Below, piece after piece: positions 43,675-53,940 of a stretch of 64,000 bases of DNA. The first letter of the stretch is position 1. Each line of letters starts with the position of its first letter. The notes beneath the pieces were generated by a model. That model did no database searches. It saw only the letters and a program-made list of their open reading frames with translations, and was not told the DNA's origin. The stretch spans positions 40,243,732 to 40,307,731 of the forward strand of contig NC_083587.1 in NCBI RefSeq assembly GCF_027579695.1, in the 5' to 3' direction. This DNA comes from Neoarius graeffei. Lineage: Eukaryota; Chordata; Actinopteri; Siluriformes; Ariidae. Made by a program: the position numbers and the translations under genes.

Positions 43675-43971
43675 CTGAGAGTCAAGATGCAAAGAGTGGC
43701 AAAGGAAAGGCAAAGAAAGCATAGGGGGAGGACACAAGGAGGTGTGGAAAGAAGAAAGGAAGAGAAAAAGGAAAGGACATGAGGAGAAAAGAGGACAAAT
43801 AGAAGAGGAAACAGCATGGAAAGGAGAAGCATAACAAAGGTAAGAGGTAAAGATGAAGAAAATACGGGGAAGGATGGTTTGAGAAAAAGAAAAAAATATA
43901 AAAGTCATATGTAAGCATCTCGTTTTGTGGATAAATTAGACATTATGGTTAGGTTTAGTGCACAGGCTTAC
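43675..43971. other. Short dnajc13 intron, purine-rich
   Basis: On the + strand 43690-43900 is largely AG (GGAAAGGCAAAG, GGAAAGAAGAAAGG). The open frames on the opposite strand (43396-43918) are intron composition effects around the real exon. Confidence 0.7.
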
Positions 43972-44145
43972 ATTAGGGTGGTTCTTCTCCAACAGCTCAG
44001 TGAGGGTCTCAAGCAGGGAGACAAGGAAATCTCGAGGCTTGCGCAGTACCCAGCCTGGCTGAGCAATAAAGATGCGCAGGAACACGCCACCCACCTCCAG
44101 CTCACCCTGCCCTGCTGCATACGGTACTGTGAAGTCCTCAGGAAG
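43972..44145 (-). CDS. dnajc13: dnajc13 exon
   Basis: 58 codons, phase 0: [40 protein letters not shown] and [15 protein letters not shown]. Acceptor TGTAG, donor GTAAGC. The [12 protein letters not shown] string is diagnostic. Confidence 0.96.
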
Positions 44146-44229
44146 CTACACATACAGATTAGAGACAAAATCAGCTAACAATTTACATTCCCTCTGCCAA
44201 ACTGAAACAAAAACTATTCCACATTTCAC

Positions 44230-44272
44230 CTTCCAATTGACATCAGGATTATCCTTCTGTTGCTTGAAATGT
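44230..44272 (-). CDS. dnajc13: dnajc13 micro-exon (43 bp)
   Basis: TTGCAG acceptor, GTGAAA donor. It completes a split Glu codon, then HFKQQKDNPDVNWK. Its phase links MMLE upstream (48184) to LPEDF downstream (44145). Confidence 0.93.
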
Positions 44273-44529
44273 CTGCAAGAAAAAAAAAAAGCAGAAAGTA
44301 AAAAAAAAAAGCTAAAAAGTATAACAAGAAAATTGAAATGAATCAAATGTTTGGGTTATAATTGCATGTTTCATAAATTACTAGCAAACAGGCCTCATTT
44401 ATCAAGCTGAATGTGAACACATTCATCTGTAAATCATTCACAGGAACATTTACAGAAGAAACTAGAAAGCGCATTCTCTGAAGATAATGCCGAGTGATTG
44501 CGCTGGGCTGGGCAGCACACCGTTAACTA

Positions 44530-44830
44530 CTGAACGATGGTAGGTGGTTGCTGCTATGGTGTAGGAAGTAGTTGCTAGAAAGCTTCTAAGTGGTTGCCAA
44601 CATTGCAACATGTGAACATGCTAACATATAGCATGCTAACAGTTAGTATGCTAACACGCTAAGGGCAACATACTAAAAACTTACATGCCAAGACTAACAT
44701 ATTAACTGCTAGTATGCTAAAGCTAACATGTTAACTGCTAGCATATTAAAATGCTAACAGGTAACATGCAAAAATGTTAAAATGCTATGGCTAACTGCTA
44801 GCATGTTAAGCGTGTACATGCACGCGCAAG
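44530..44830. repeat. Degenerate (GCTAACATGCTAAC)-type tandem repeat
   Basis: Short units of 10-17 bp (GCTAACATATAGCATGC, TGCTAACACGCTAAG, TAACTGCTAGCAT) repeat irregularly, giving many local palindromes around GCATGC/GCTAGC. Confidence 0.8.
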
Positions 44831-44857
44831 CATTCCTAATAAAGTGGCCACTGAGTT
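44820..44857 (+). mobile_element. Terminal scrap of the CCACTTTATTAGG Tc1 family
   Basis: CATTCCTAATAAAGTGGCCA followed by CTGAGT matches the right terminus of this family. The rest of the element is absent. Confidence 0.6.
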
Positions 44858-44984
44858 GAAGTTGATTTGCAGTCAAAGTCTCAAGTTATCAAATCTTTGC
44901 CAAATGCATCACCACGTACGGGGGAATGGAGAAATGGCTCAGTCAAGCCTCCAGTAACTGGTGGCAATGGGAAGGAAAAAGGGA

Positions 44985-45570
44985 TGGATGAAAGACAGGA
45001 AAAAGAGGAGTGCGGGTCAGACCCATCATGTGTGTGATGGGTGAGCTGGCCTGAAGTGCCATGTGAAATCATGTGTGATGGGCGACCGCGTGCATGCGTG
45101 TGAGAGAGAGGGGTTTGGCCTGGAGTGCCATATGAAGTTTGGTGGATATGTGGTGAAGTGTTCCTGAGCAGAACTCCATTCATTTGAAAGGGGCCAAAAA
45201 TGAACAGAAGTGTATGAAGGGGAAAAGGGATGTGTAAAAACCAAGGAAAAGATGAGTGCAAGCCTCAGATGAGGGGATGGATATGTGGGGGGACTTAGTC
45301 TGAGAAGTGAAGCTTCATGAAGTTTGGTCACTCAGTGAAAACCAGACAAAAGTTTTTTTCTCATTTGAATGGGGGCAAAAATGAATAGAAGTGAATAGGG
45401 GGGAAAAGGATGAGTGGGGGAAAAAAGAAAAAGATGAGTGTGGGTCAGAACCAATTGCATGTATGTGTTGGGGGAGCTGGCCTGATGCATCACATGAAGT
45501 TTGGTGGGTCCCCGATGAAGCATGTCCGAGCAGGATGATTTGATTCGTGAGACGGACATATGACAGAAAA
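44985..45570. repeat. Diverged tandem repeat, units of roughly 180-220 bp
   Basis: The module GAGCTGGCCTGA...CATATGAAGTTTGGTGG, then a GAGCAGRA block, CATTTGAA-GGGGCCAAAAATGAA, AGAAGTG and AAAAAGATGAGTG-GGGTCAG occurs complete or partial at about 45000, 45110-45270 and 45310-45540. Confidence 0.7.
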
Positions 45571-45727
45571 ACGACAAGAACGAGAGAACAGGTGAGTCTC
45601 TCCAAAAGCTGTACGCAAGCACACCATTCCCAATCAGACCACACGGTTTAAAGTTGGTTTGGGGTCTATCTCAAACTGCAGGAGTAGTTACAGTCCAAAA
45701 ATCTGCAATTATAATAATAATAATAAT

Positions 45728-45752
45728 AAAAAAAAAAAAAAAAAAAAAAAAA
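45728..45752. repeat. (AAT)n and poly-A tract
   Basis: ATAATAATAATAATAA followed by about 24 A. It may be the tail of a vanished retroposon. Confidence 0.9.
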
Positions 45753-45929
45753 CAATAGTGTTGCACAATCACCAATTAGTTGTTCATGCAAATCCAATTA
45801 GATGTTTTTATCCTGTTTCATTCATTGGTTTGTGTAAATTTATGTATAAGGAGACTCACCATTATGAACCTCAACTGATTGGCTTCAAATTGCATAACTA
45901 ACAGTTACTGAAATGTTATATGCAGGTTA

Positions 45930-46379
45930 GGCCACACCAAGGGCGGCACGGTGGTGTAGTGGTTAGCGCTGTCGCCTCACAGCAAGAAGGTCCGGGTTCG
46001 AGCCCCGTGGCCGGCGAGGGCCTTTCTGTGTGGAGTTTGCATGTTCTCCCCGTGTCCGCGTGGGTTTCCTCCGGGTGCTCCAGTTTCCCCCACAGTCCAA
46101 AGACATGCAGGTTAGGTTAACTGGTGACTCTAAATTGAGCGTAGGTGTGAATGTGAGTGTGAATGGTTGTCTGTGTCTATGTGTCAGCCCTGTGATGACC
46201 TGGCGACTTGTCCAGGGTGTACCCCGCCTTTCGCCCATAGTCAGCTGGGATAGGCTCCAGCTTGCCTGCGACCCTGTAGAAGGATAAAGCGGCTAGAGAT
46301 AATGAGATGAGATGAGGCCACACCAATTTAATTAGTTGGTTCTCGGATTTTTTCAGGAAAAATATGAAGCGAGTGGGCG

Positions 46380-46416
<37 letters not shown>

Positions 46417-46730
46417 CTCTGATGGTAAAATTAGCGGTGGAAATAGACCAAACAATACAGGCAAACCAGTAAACAGAATTTCAACACACCTGTCAAATAT
46501 TTGACGCTTCTGTTCGCTGAATATCCTAACAATCACAAACACAGGCTTTGCAGGATTCCCCTCCACAGGCATGTTTCTTCCACAAGTCTTTATCTAAAGT
46601 GAAAGGGGCGATTTGATTGGTTGTCGACGTCACGTGACCTTTTCTGTTGGCGGGAGTTTGATTTCGATTTTTTTTTTGCATTTTTTTCAAGCGGCGACTC
46701 CAAGAACCAATTAATTAAATTGGTGTGGCC
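45930..46730. mobile_element. Harbinger-like MITE interrupted by a SINE
   Basis: Left GGCCACACCAA (45930-45940, continuing after the SINE as TTTAATTAGTTGG) pairs with the right end CCAATTAATTAAATTGG followed by TGTGGCC (46708-46730). TTA duplicates at 45927-45929 and 46731-46733 fit PIF/Harbinger (TWA). Without the SINE the MITE is about 415 bp. It includes an A30 run (46386) and GTCGACGTCACGTGACC (46622). Confidence 0.9.
45941..46315 (+). mobile_element. tRNA-derived SINE, full length, inside the MITE terminus
   Basis: An intact head (box A and GGTTCGAGCCCC box B) and ATGAG tail. Its 11-bp duplication GGCCACACCAA (45930-45940, 46316-46326) is the MITE terminus itself, proving the order MITE first, SINE second. 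Confidence 0.95.
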
Positions 46731-46857
46731 TTATCCTGTCAAGTTAAAATTGTGCATTTTAATTACAGACATCCCGAATGAATGAGCATTCAGTGAAACT
46801 CACTGTTTTATATCACTGGCTTGAAGGTAAGCCAAAACAAATCCAACTAGACAGGGA

Positions 46858-47125
46858 CACTAACGAGTGCAAACCCCGCCTTTTCCCTATTAAAATACAT
46901 TGGGCGAAAATTTCGAAGTTCTGCCATGACCTTGACCTTTGACCTCCAAAATTTAATGGTTTCCTTCCTGGGTGATTGGCAACACATGTACAAAATTTGG
47001 TCCAAATCGATCCATTGGTTCTTGAGATATCTTGCAGACACACAGACAGATACACACACACACACACACACAGACTGACGCAGGTGAAAATAATAACCCC
47101 TCCGACTACTGTCGGCGGGGTTAAA
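46858..47125. repeat. Fish interspersed repeat with nuclear-receptor-like motif and AC run
   Basis: The block from AACCCCGCCTTTTCCC through CTTGAGATATCTTGCAGACA to CTGTCGGCGGGGTTAA is a repeat I have seen widely in fish; family name unknown. GAACCCCGCC/GGCGGGGTT at the ends are inverted. It holds three TGACCT half-sites (46927-46945) and an (AC)9 run (47052-47070). Confidence 0.6.
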
Positions 47126-47494
47126 AATTAAAACAAAAAGACTAGACATTCAATGAGCACAAAAGAAATCCCATTGGTCGCAAAATGGAGTTTTGAAGGT
47201 GAAACCAAAACCCTCTTTGAAGCTTACGAGCTTCTATACTGTCTATGGTGTCATTTCAGTTGTCATGTACGAATGCTTCAATCACAGACAGCAAGCAAAA
47301 ATTGTACACGTCATTTATGGTTCATTTTCTCTGGAATTTCATTATTTTGTTTGTTAAAGTAATGGAAATATTGTCTGCAAGAAGTATAGACAGACCTTTA
47401 GTTTGTGCTTGTGGTAGCCATCATCCTCAGCTTTTTATTAGCTTTGTGGCCATCACTAATTTTATTTATTTATATACATCATGACTGTGCTTGG

Positions 47495-47870
47495 GGGCGG
47501 CACGGTGCTGTAGTGGTTAGCGCTGTCGCCTCACAGCAAGAAGGTCCGGGTTCGAGCCCGTGGCCGGCGAGGGCCTTTCTGTGCGGAGTTTGCATGTTCT
47601 CCCCGTGTCCGCGTGGGTTTCCTCCGGGTGCTCCGGTTTCCCCCACAGTCCAAAGACATGCAGGTTAGGTTAACTGGTGACTCTAAATTGACCGTAGGTG
47701 TGAATGTGAGTGTGAATGGTTGTCTGTGTCTATGTGTCAGCCCTGTGATGACCTGGCGACTTGTCCAGGGTGTACCCCGCCTTTCGCCCGTAGTCAGCTG
47801 GGATAGGCTCCAGCTTGCCTGCGACCCTGTAGAACAGGATAAAGCGGCTAGAGATAATGAGATGAGATGA
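47495..47870 (+). mobile_element. tRNA-derived SINE, full length
   Basis: Almost identical to 19742-20123 and 45941-46315; one base is missing in box B (GTTCGAGCCCGTGG). Flanked by TGTGCTTGG (47486-47494) and TGTGCCTGG (47872-47880). Confidence 0.95.
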
Positions 47871-48183
47871 TTGTGCCTGGTAAGCTACAGGCAATTTATC
47901 GACATGTGGGGACACATGAATAAAATCAACATTAAATCAGCTTTGTCTGGCAGTAATTTTCAGTTTGGACTAAAAACATACACACATTCATTAAATGATA
48001 ATGAGGCCCATTGTATGACTGTCTCCTGTATTTATTTGGCTTATTCTTCTATTGGTCACATTATGTTGTTGACCCACCATGTGTTGGATGATGCCACACA
48101 CAATGAAACCTTGCATAATTTACACTGTACAGTATGTGTGAATGCATGTACTGATTATAAATGTTAGCGTAGGAGCCACTTAC

Positions 48184-48353
48184 TCCAGCATCATTTCCCG
48201 GACAGTAGTGGAGACAGTCTCTCGTGATGCGTCATTCCAAATCAGTTCTGGGTTTTCGTGAGTGCCCTCAAAGATGTGCACTGCAGCTTCAGCATTGTCC
48301 CGCATGGCGTCCATGAAAACACCTGGCAGAAAACGTATCAGGATCAGACGCAC
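48184..48353 (-). CDS. dnajc13: dnajc13 exon
   Basis: 56 codons plus two bases: [40 protein letters not shown] and [13 protein letters not shown] (split codon). CACAG acceptor, GTAAGT donor. Confidence 0.96.
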
Positions 48354-48637
48354 CTGTGCTCCACAGAAGACAGGAGGGAAAGGACAGAATTCAAAAACAA
48401 AAAGGAGGCTTTAGATTGACAACCGTATTTCCCAAAAAAGTTGGGACACTAAGTAAAGAGAGAATATGATGATTTGGAAAATCATCAAAAACCTATATTT
48501 CACTCAACATCGTACAAAGACAACATATTGAAACTGAGAAATGTTTTTTGAAAAATATATGCTCATTTGGAATTTAATGCCAGCAACACATTTCAAAATT
48601 TAGGGCAGGGGCAACAAATGACTGGAAACTTGGTATC

Positions 48638-48668
<31 letters not shown>

Positions 48669-48764
48669 ACAACAACAACAACAACAAAAAACTTAATTGG
48701 GTTAATTAGCAGAGAGGTGGAATCTCTCAAAGATGGGGAGAGGTTCACTGCTCTGTGAAAGACT

Positions 48765-49148
48765 GTGGGCAAACAGTGCAACAAGTTAACAGAAGAAAAG
48801 AAAACGCTCAAGACACAAGTAACAGACCATCTGAAAAGCAAAAAGATAGATGTCGAGTCGAGCAATATTTCGGCCTGCCACTTTCTATTTCGGAAAAAAG
48901 GCAGCGGTGATCCTCCTGCCATTGTTCTCCGATTTGCAAATCGCAAACACAAAACAGAGTTGATGCAGTGGAAAAAGTTGAAAAACACAGAGGTGTATCT
49001 GAACGAGCACCTAAGAAGTAAAAATGCCAACATTGCTCGAGAAGCACGCATACTCAGGAAAAAGAATAAAATACAATCAACGTGGACCAGGAACTGCAAA
49101 GTGTTTTTAAAAGACAAAATGCAACTGCAACTCAAGCTGCTGAGGTAA
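48765..49148 (+). pseudogene. LINE ORF1 fragment, baculovirus-FP-like / L1-ORF1-type domain
   Basis: After a start donated by the host transposon it encodes a coiled-coil end (KLTEEKKTLKTQ), then PPAIVLRFANRKHKTELM, VYLNEHLRSKNANIAREARI and KIQSTWTRNCKVFLK. This is the pattern of the FP-like domain found in ORF1 of several fish and invertebrate LINEs, thought to bind nucleic acid. The upstream half was lost by 5' truncation. Confidence 0.7.
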
Positions 49149-49180
49149 TCATGGTGAGAGGGCTTAAAACCTTAGATGCC

Positions 49181-49366
49181 GGGGGCGTCGTGGCTCAGGT
49201 GGCTAAGGTGCCATACCATGAATCTGGGGACCCGGGTTCGATTCCAACCCGAGGTCATTTCCCGATCCCTCCCCGTCTCTCTCTCCCGATCATTTCCTGT
49301 CCTGTCTCTACACTGTCCTATCCAATAAAGGTGAAAAAGCCCAAAAAATATCTTAAAAAAAAAAAA
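49181..49366 (+). mobile_element. Short tRNA-related SINE (second family) inside the LINE
   Basis: Head CGTCGTGGCTCAGGTGGC, box B GGTTCGATTCC, poly-A tail of about 17. Target duplication AAAACCTTAGATGCC (49166-49180, repeated at 49368-49382). It inserted after the LINE. Confidence 0.93.
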
Positions 49367-50086
49367 AAAAACCTTAGATGCCTATAGGTAAGGATTCACA
49401 AACTTCCCGTGCTTACACTGGAATATTTCGTTGGCTTAGGTCTATCCCTGTTTTGGGAATGCAGACAAATATAACTTACATGGATAAACAATTTTTTCTG
49501 AGTCTGGAAGATTTTTTGGTGGATTATCATTTTTTGGGACTGCTGATGACAGAATTATGGCATGCACTGAAACCTTTTTGAAGCTGAAACTGTTTTTTGT
49601 TGGATTATCCGTTTTGACAATGCTGATGATACAATTATGCAAGCACATTTTGTATGTGTGGTGGCGTAAACACATGCGTGTACTAGTGGTAATGCTAGGC
49701 CAGCATGTTCTTGGGAAGCATTTGTATGGATTATTCTAAATCTTAAATGACTGATTCCAATGATTTTACCTTGTACTTAAGGTGATGCTTATGAAGATGA
49801 GTCTTTAGATAATGGAATAGACAGTACAGGGCATGATGTATGCCTACATGGACTATATTCCAAGTATGAACATTTGAACTTAATGTATGACCATACGGAG
49901 CACAAATTATGAAATAGAGAATTAAATTGACCCTGAAAATTACTATTATAATAATATATAGTTTGTATGTGTGCGAGTATTAGACAGATGAACAACTCAA
50001 AAGAAATGTAAGCATGGAAAATTCTGTGTCAATAATACATTTCAACAGCAGAAGTCTTGATTGCAATTTTACTATGATCAAGGACT

Positions 50087-50422
50087 ATGAGTCAACTTCC
50101 TATATTTAATGTAATTGCTGTCTCTGAAACATGGATTACTGGTAAGGAAGCTGATGTGGAACTTGATCGCTATGAGCTATTTACCACAAATGGGGTTAAC
50201 AAAAAAACGGTTGGAGTAGCCCTGTACCCGTACGTGTCCAGAGATTTCAAATGTACGTTAGTGGGGCGAAGGTCAACAACAATAGATAACATTATGGAAT
50301 GTGTCACAGTTGAACTAAATATGGAGAAACCCAAGAATATAATAAGTTGTGTCTATAGGACGCCTGGATCCTGTCTTGATACATTTAATGATATGACTGA
50401 TATGTATCAAAATAATCAATAA
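50087..50422 (+). pseudogene. LINE endonuclease fragment
   Basis: FNVIAVSETWITGKEADVEL carries the ETW catalytic glutamate; VECVTVELNMEKPKNIISCV-like beta strands and YRTPGS follow. A stop ends the frame; the next motif (GDTNVDLLN-like, with frameshifts near 50440) continues the domain. Confidence 0.75.
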
Positions 50423-50699
50423 GAATAAGATGCTTTGTGTATGTGGTGACTAATGTGGATCTTCTAAACCCAAATGATCACAAAAAGAGCACAGACTATT
50501 GATATATGATGTACAGCCTGGGACTTTTTCCAACTATACTAAAACCCTCCAGAAAACATGTGACAGTGCCACACTCAAATATTTTCACCAATGAAACTGG
50601 GAATACGATAACAAGCGGACTACTTTTAAAAAGATATTACTGACCACCCTCCAGTCTTTACAACTATACAGAATTTCTTTCAGGAAAAATCTCACAAAT

Positions 50700-51030
50700 A
50701 TAGAAATGTACAATTATTCTAGATGTAAAACACCTGAAGCTATAGCTGCACTAAGGGAAGATTTAAAAAGGCAAGGCTGGAATGAGGTCTATTCAAACAA
50801 ACACCCAAATGTAGCTTATGATGTCTTCATGGCAGATTTTCTCTCTATTTGACAAACACGGTCCTATACGTTCATATAAGTTAGGTGAGAATAAATATGA
50901 TGAAAAGCCATGGATCACTAGGGGGTTACAAAATGCCTGTAAAAAGAAAAACCTACTGTACAAACAGTTTCTAAAAACCAGAACCAAGGAGTCTGAATGC
51001 AAGTATAAATAAGAATAAACTTACTAATAT
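50700..51030 (+). pseudogene. LINE linker region
   Basis: SLFDKHGPIRSYKLGENKYD and PWITRGLQNACKKKNLLYKQ are the conserved PW(I/L)T-G linker of this LINE group. It is cut at ACTAATAT (51023-51030) by the TIR element and resumes at 52361. Confidence 0.75.
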
Positions 51031-51034
51031 TAGA

Positions 51035-52222
51035 GATGAAAGTGGAGCAAAGGAAAAAACCCTGAAATTGGGGGTGGGGGGTGGGGGGGTGAGACGCACG
51101 GCAACGTCCCGCGAAAATATTTTAATAACATAACACGCAAAACCCTGCATTCTAGTGCTTATTTTCACTGAAACAAGTTATAACTTAAGCCTTTTTCTTT
51201 CATGTACATTAATAATTAACATGTCAAAAATATCAAATTTAAATTCCCCGAGTTAATGAGTAATTTTCAGGAGTGCATTTAGAAAACGCAGTGATTTTCC
51301 TGCTACACAGTTCATTACTTTTGGGGGGGGGAGACAGTTGAAGGTAAACTCAGCAAAATCCCAAAACAGCACTGTTAAAAAGTAAAAGTCTGTTAGAGTT
51401 TCTAAAGCTTTCAGGTTTCAATGTTGGGGACATTGATAAACGAGGCTCAATCTTTTAGTAGAGTTGCGCGTTTGCATAAGCTAAAGTGAACTAAACATTT
51501 CCAATTCATATTTATGCTAGTTGAAGCCAGTTGTTTACATTAGTTTGTATTGTCTGTAAATTTAAACACACCAATGAATACCAAATTCCTCATATAAATC
51601 AGGGGCGTAGGGTGTGTGCGCGCGTGCACGCGTGCCACACACTGACTGGCAGCCTGAGTACATTATGTAACAAAAAATAATTACCACTGCTAGTCTTAGG
51701 CAGCTTAGAAACCGGCTCTTCCATTATTGCTGTTTCTTCCACGTTTTCTTGATGTGTTCTAGAAACAGCACTAAAACTTAGCTTCGAAACCACAACACAA
51801 AAGAAAATGCTCGTAATTCGCAACTAAAAAGACTACAGCTACACTGGCAGCTTGAACATGCTTTCTAGTGTGATTGTGTTGCGCTTGCGCAGAACGGTGT
51901 CAGTCCTGCATGCCTTAGCACATGCACCTGATGGCGCGCGCGCCTAATGAGCTCCGGCACGCGCGCAGTTAACAAAGAACACCTGTCTTTAAATCAATGA
52001 ACTATGTTTGGGCTATTTAAGGACTGCGCCCAGGCAAGGACGATGCGAAGTATTACACCGCGTCTAGGAACGCGAAAAATCCGAAAAATTAATTTCTCCA
52101 TTTGGAAAACCGGAGATTTTCAAGAGTTGTCAAATATCCGGATTTCCGGGTCATTAGCAGAAAAAAATCCAGAGGAAAATCTAAAAATACGGAATTCCGG
52201 GAAAATCCGGAACACTTTCATC
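51035..52222. mobile_element. Unfamiliar TIR element (GATGAAAGTG ends), 1.19 kb
   Basis: Bounded by LINE sequence on the left and by the SINE/LINE on the right. The exact 10-bp inverted ends are GATGAAAGTG (51035-51044) and CACTTTCATC (52213-52222). It contains G-rich tracts (51069-51090), a CG-alternating run (51613-51634), and an antisense exon-like segment (51599-51823) with a possible donor. The right part is CpG-containing with repeated CCGGAATTCCG-like motifs. No transposase recognised; superfamily unknown. Confidence 0.6.
51599..51823 (-). other. Exon-like frame within the TIR element
   Basis: The - strand reads SRTHQENVEETAIMEEPVSK and LPKTSSG followed by GTAATT, a plausible splice donor. 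MEEPVSKLPKTSSG could be the start of a transposase first exon. It is short, so a chance frame is possible. Confidence 0.25.
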
Positions 52223-52230
52223 ACTATAAT

Positions 52231-52360
52231 CTCATCTCATTATCTCTAGCCGCTTTATCCTGTTCTACAGGGTCGCAGGCAAGCTGCAGCCTATCCCAGC
52301 TGACTATGGGCGAAAGGCGGGGTACACCCTGGACAAGTCGCCAGGTCATCACAAGGCATG
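52231..52360 (-). mobile_element. Truncated tRNA-derived SINE (3' 130 bp)
   Basis: Contains only the SINE 3' half (CTCATCTCATTATCTCTAGC to AGGTCATCACA). Flanked by ACTATAAT (52223-52230, 52361-52368). The 5' truncation with target duplication is typical of LINE-driven retroposition. Confidence 0.92.
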
Positions 52361-53940
52361 ACTATAATATACTAAGAATTAGTAAGAAGGACTACTAGCA
52401 TGGAAAATTGGAACAATATAGAAATGATACTAAAGGCACTTGGAAAATTTTAAATAACATCCTGAAAAATAGTACTGGTAAACTAGGATATCCTAATTAT
52501 TTTCTTAAGAATAAATCAACCGATCTCAAGTGAAACAAGAGACAGCAAATGAATTTAATCACTACTTTGTCAATGTTGGATACAACCTAGCCAAGGATAT
52601 TGATGACCCTAAAGAAAAGGATGGGACTGATCAAAACATTATTGATATAAATCCAGACACCATCTTCCTAAGGAAAATAGAAGAGAAGGAACTAGTAGAT
52701 GATGTATGTAAATTTAAAAATAAAAGATCAACTGATTATACTGATATTGATATGACATTAGTAAAAGATATTAAATATATTGTAAAACCATTAACATATA
52801 TTTGTAATCCATCACTTCAGACTGGCATATTTCCCAATAACATGAAAATAGCAACGGTTATACCTATATACAAAAATAGTGACAAATACATATTTTCAAA
52901 ATTATAGACCAATCGCTCTTCTTCCTCAGTTTTCCAAAATACTTGAAAAATTATTTATAAACAGACTGGATAAATTCATTGAAAATCTCTTGACCGGTCA
53001 TCAATATGGCTTTAGAACAAATCTATCTACTACCATGGCAGTTATGAATCTAACAGAACAGATAAACAGAAATAGACAAAAAGGAATTTACAATTGGAGT
53101 GTTCATTGATTTAAAAAAAGCATTTGATACAACTGATCATAAACTACTTATGGACAAACTTGAAAGATATATCAGAGGAATGGCCTATAAATGGATTAAT
53201 AATTATCTAGAAAACAGAAAAAACAGTACGTACAATTAAATAATGTGAAATCAGACTTTATGAATATAACTGAGTGCCTCAAGGTTCAGTCTTGGGACCC
53301 AAGTTATTTATATTATATATAAATGATATTATGAACATATCAAGGGTTTTAAATTTTGTTTGCTGAGGACACAAACTTATTTTGCTCTAGGAAAGACTTG
53401 GAGAAACTGCTGAAAACAGTACAACAAGAATTACTAACTTTAAAAAGATGGTTTGATATTAATAAGTTATCACTAAATATAAATAAAAATTTATAATTTT
53501 TGGCAATTGTAAAATTAACTGTCCAGTACATATTTTAATAGATAATATAGAAATAGAACGCATGATAAATTCCTAGGTGTATTTATTGATCACCAGCTCT
53601 GCTGGAAGGCACATGTCAAACATGTAAAAATAAAAATGTCCAAGTCTATTGCAATACTTCATAAAACTAAACACATTCTAAGCCAAAAATCATTGCATTT
53701 ACTTTACAATTCTCTGCTTGTTCCATACATAACTTATTGTGTGGAGGTCTGGGGAAATGCATGTAAAACAACCACAAACTTGATCTTCATATTGCAGAAG
53801 AGAGCTATTCGGATCATACACAAAGTATGTTATAGTGAACCAACTAAACTGTTTATAAACTTGAATGCCCTTAAATGTCACGATTTTGTGGATTACAAAA
53901 TTGCTCAATTTATGTTTAAAATCAAAAACTATCCCTGATT
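52361..53940 (+). pseudogene. LINE reverse transcriptase, degraded, FAED in the active site
   Basis: Readable in frame pieces: NEFNHYFVNVGYNLAKDI, NYRPIALLPQFSKILEKLF, HQYGFRTNLSTTMAVMNL, VFIDLKKAFDTTDHKLLM (motif A), then VPQGSVLGPKLFILYINDI (motif B). Motif C reads LFAEDTNLFCS in one frame (53357-53392), with Glu in place of the first Asp. The C-terminal part (SLLVPYITYCVEVWGNAC, LQKRAIRIIHKV) is at 53636-53938. At least four frame changes separate the pieces. Confidence 0.85.

Noticed and set aside
43396..43918. 170-residue - strand frame as an independent gene
   Set aside because: The central 60 residues are a dnajc13 exon with good splice sites; the rest is flanking intron read through by chance.
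43025..45570. CRISPR-like repeat array
   Set aside because: The repeats are irregular, have no constant-length spacers and lie in a vertebrate gene intron.
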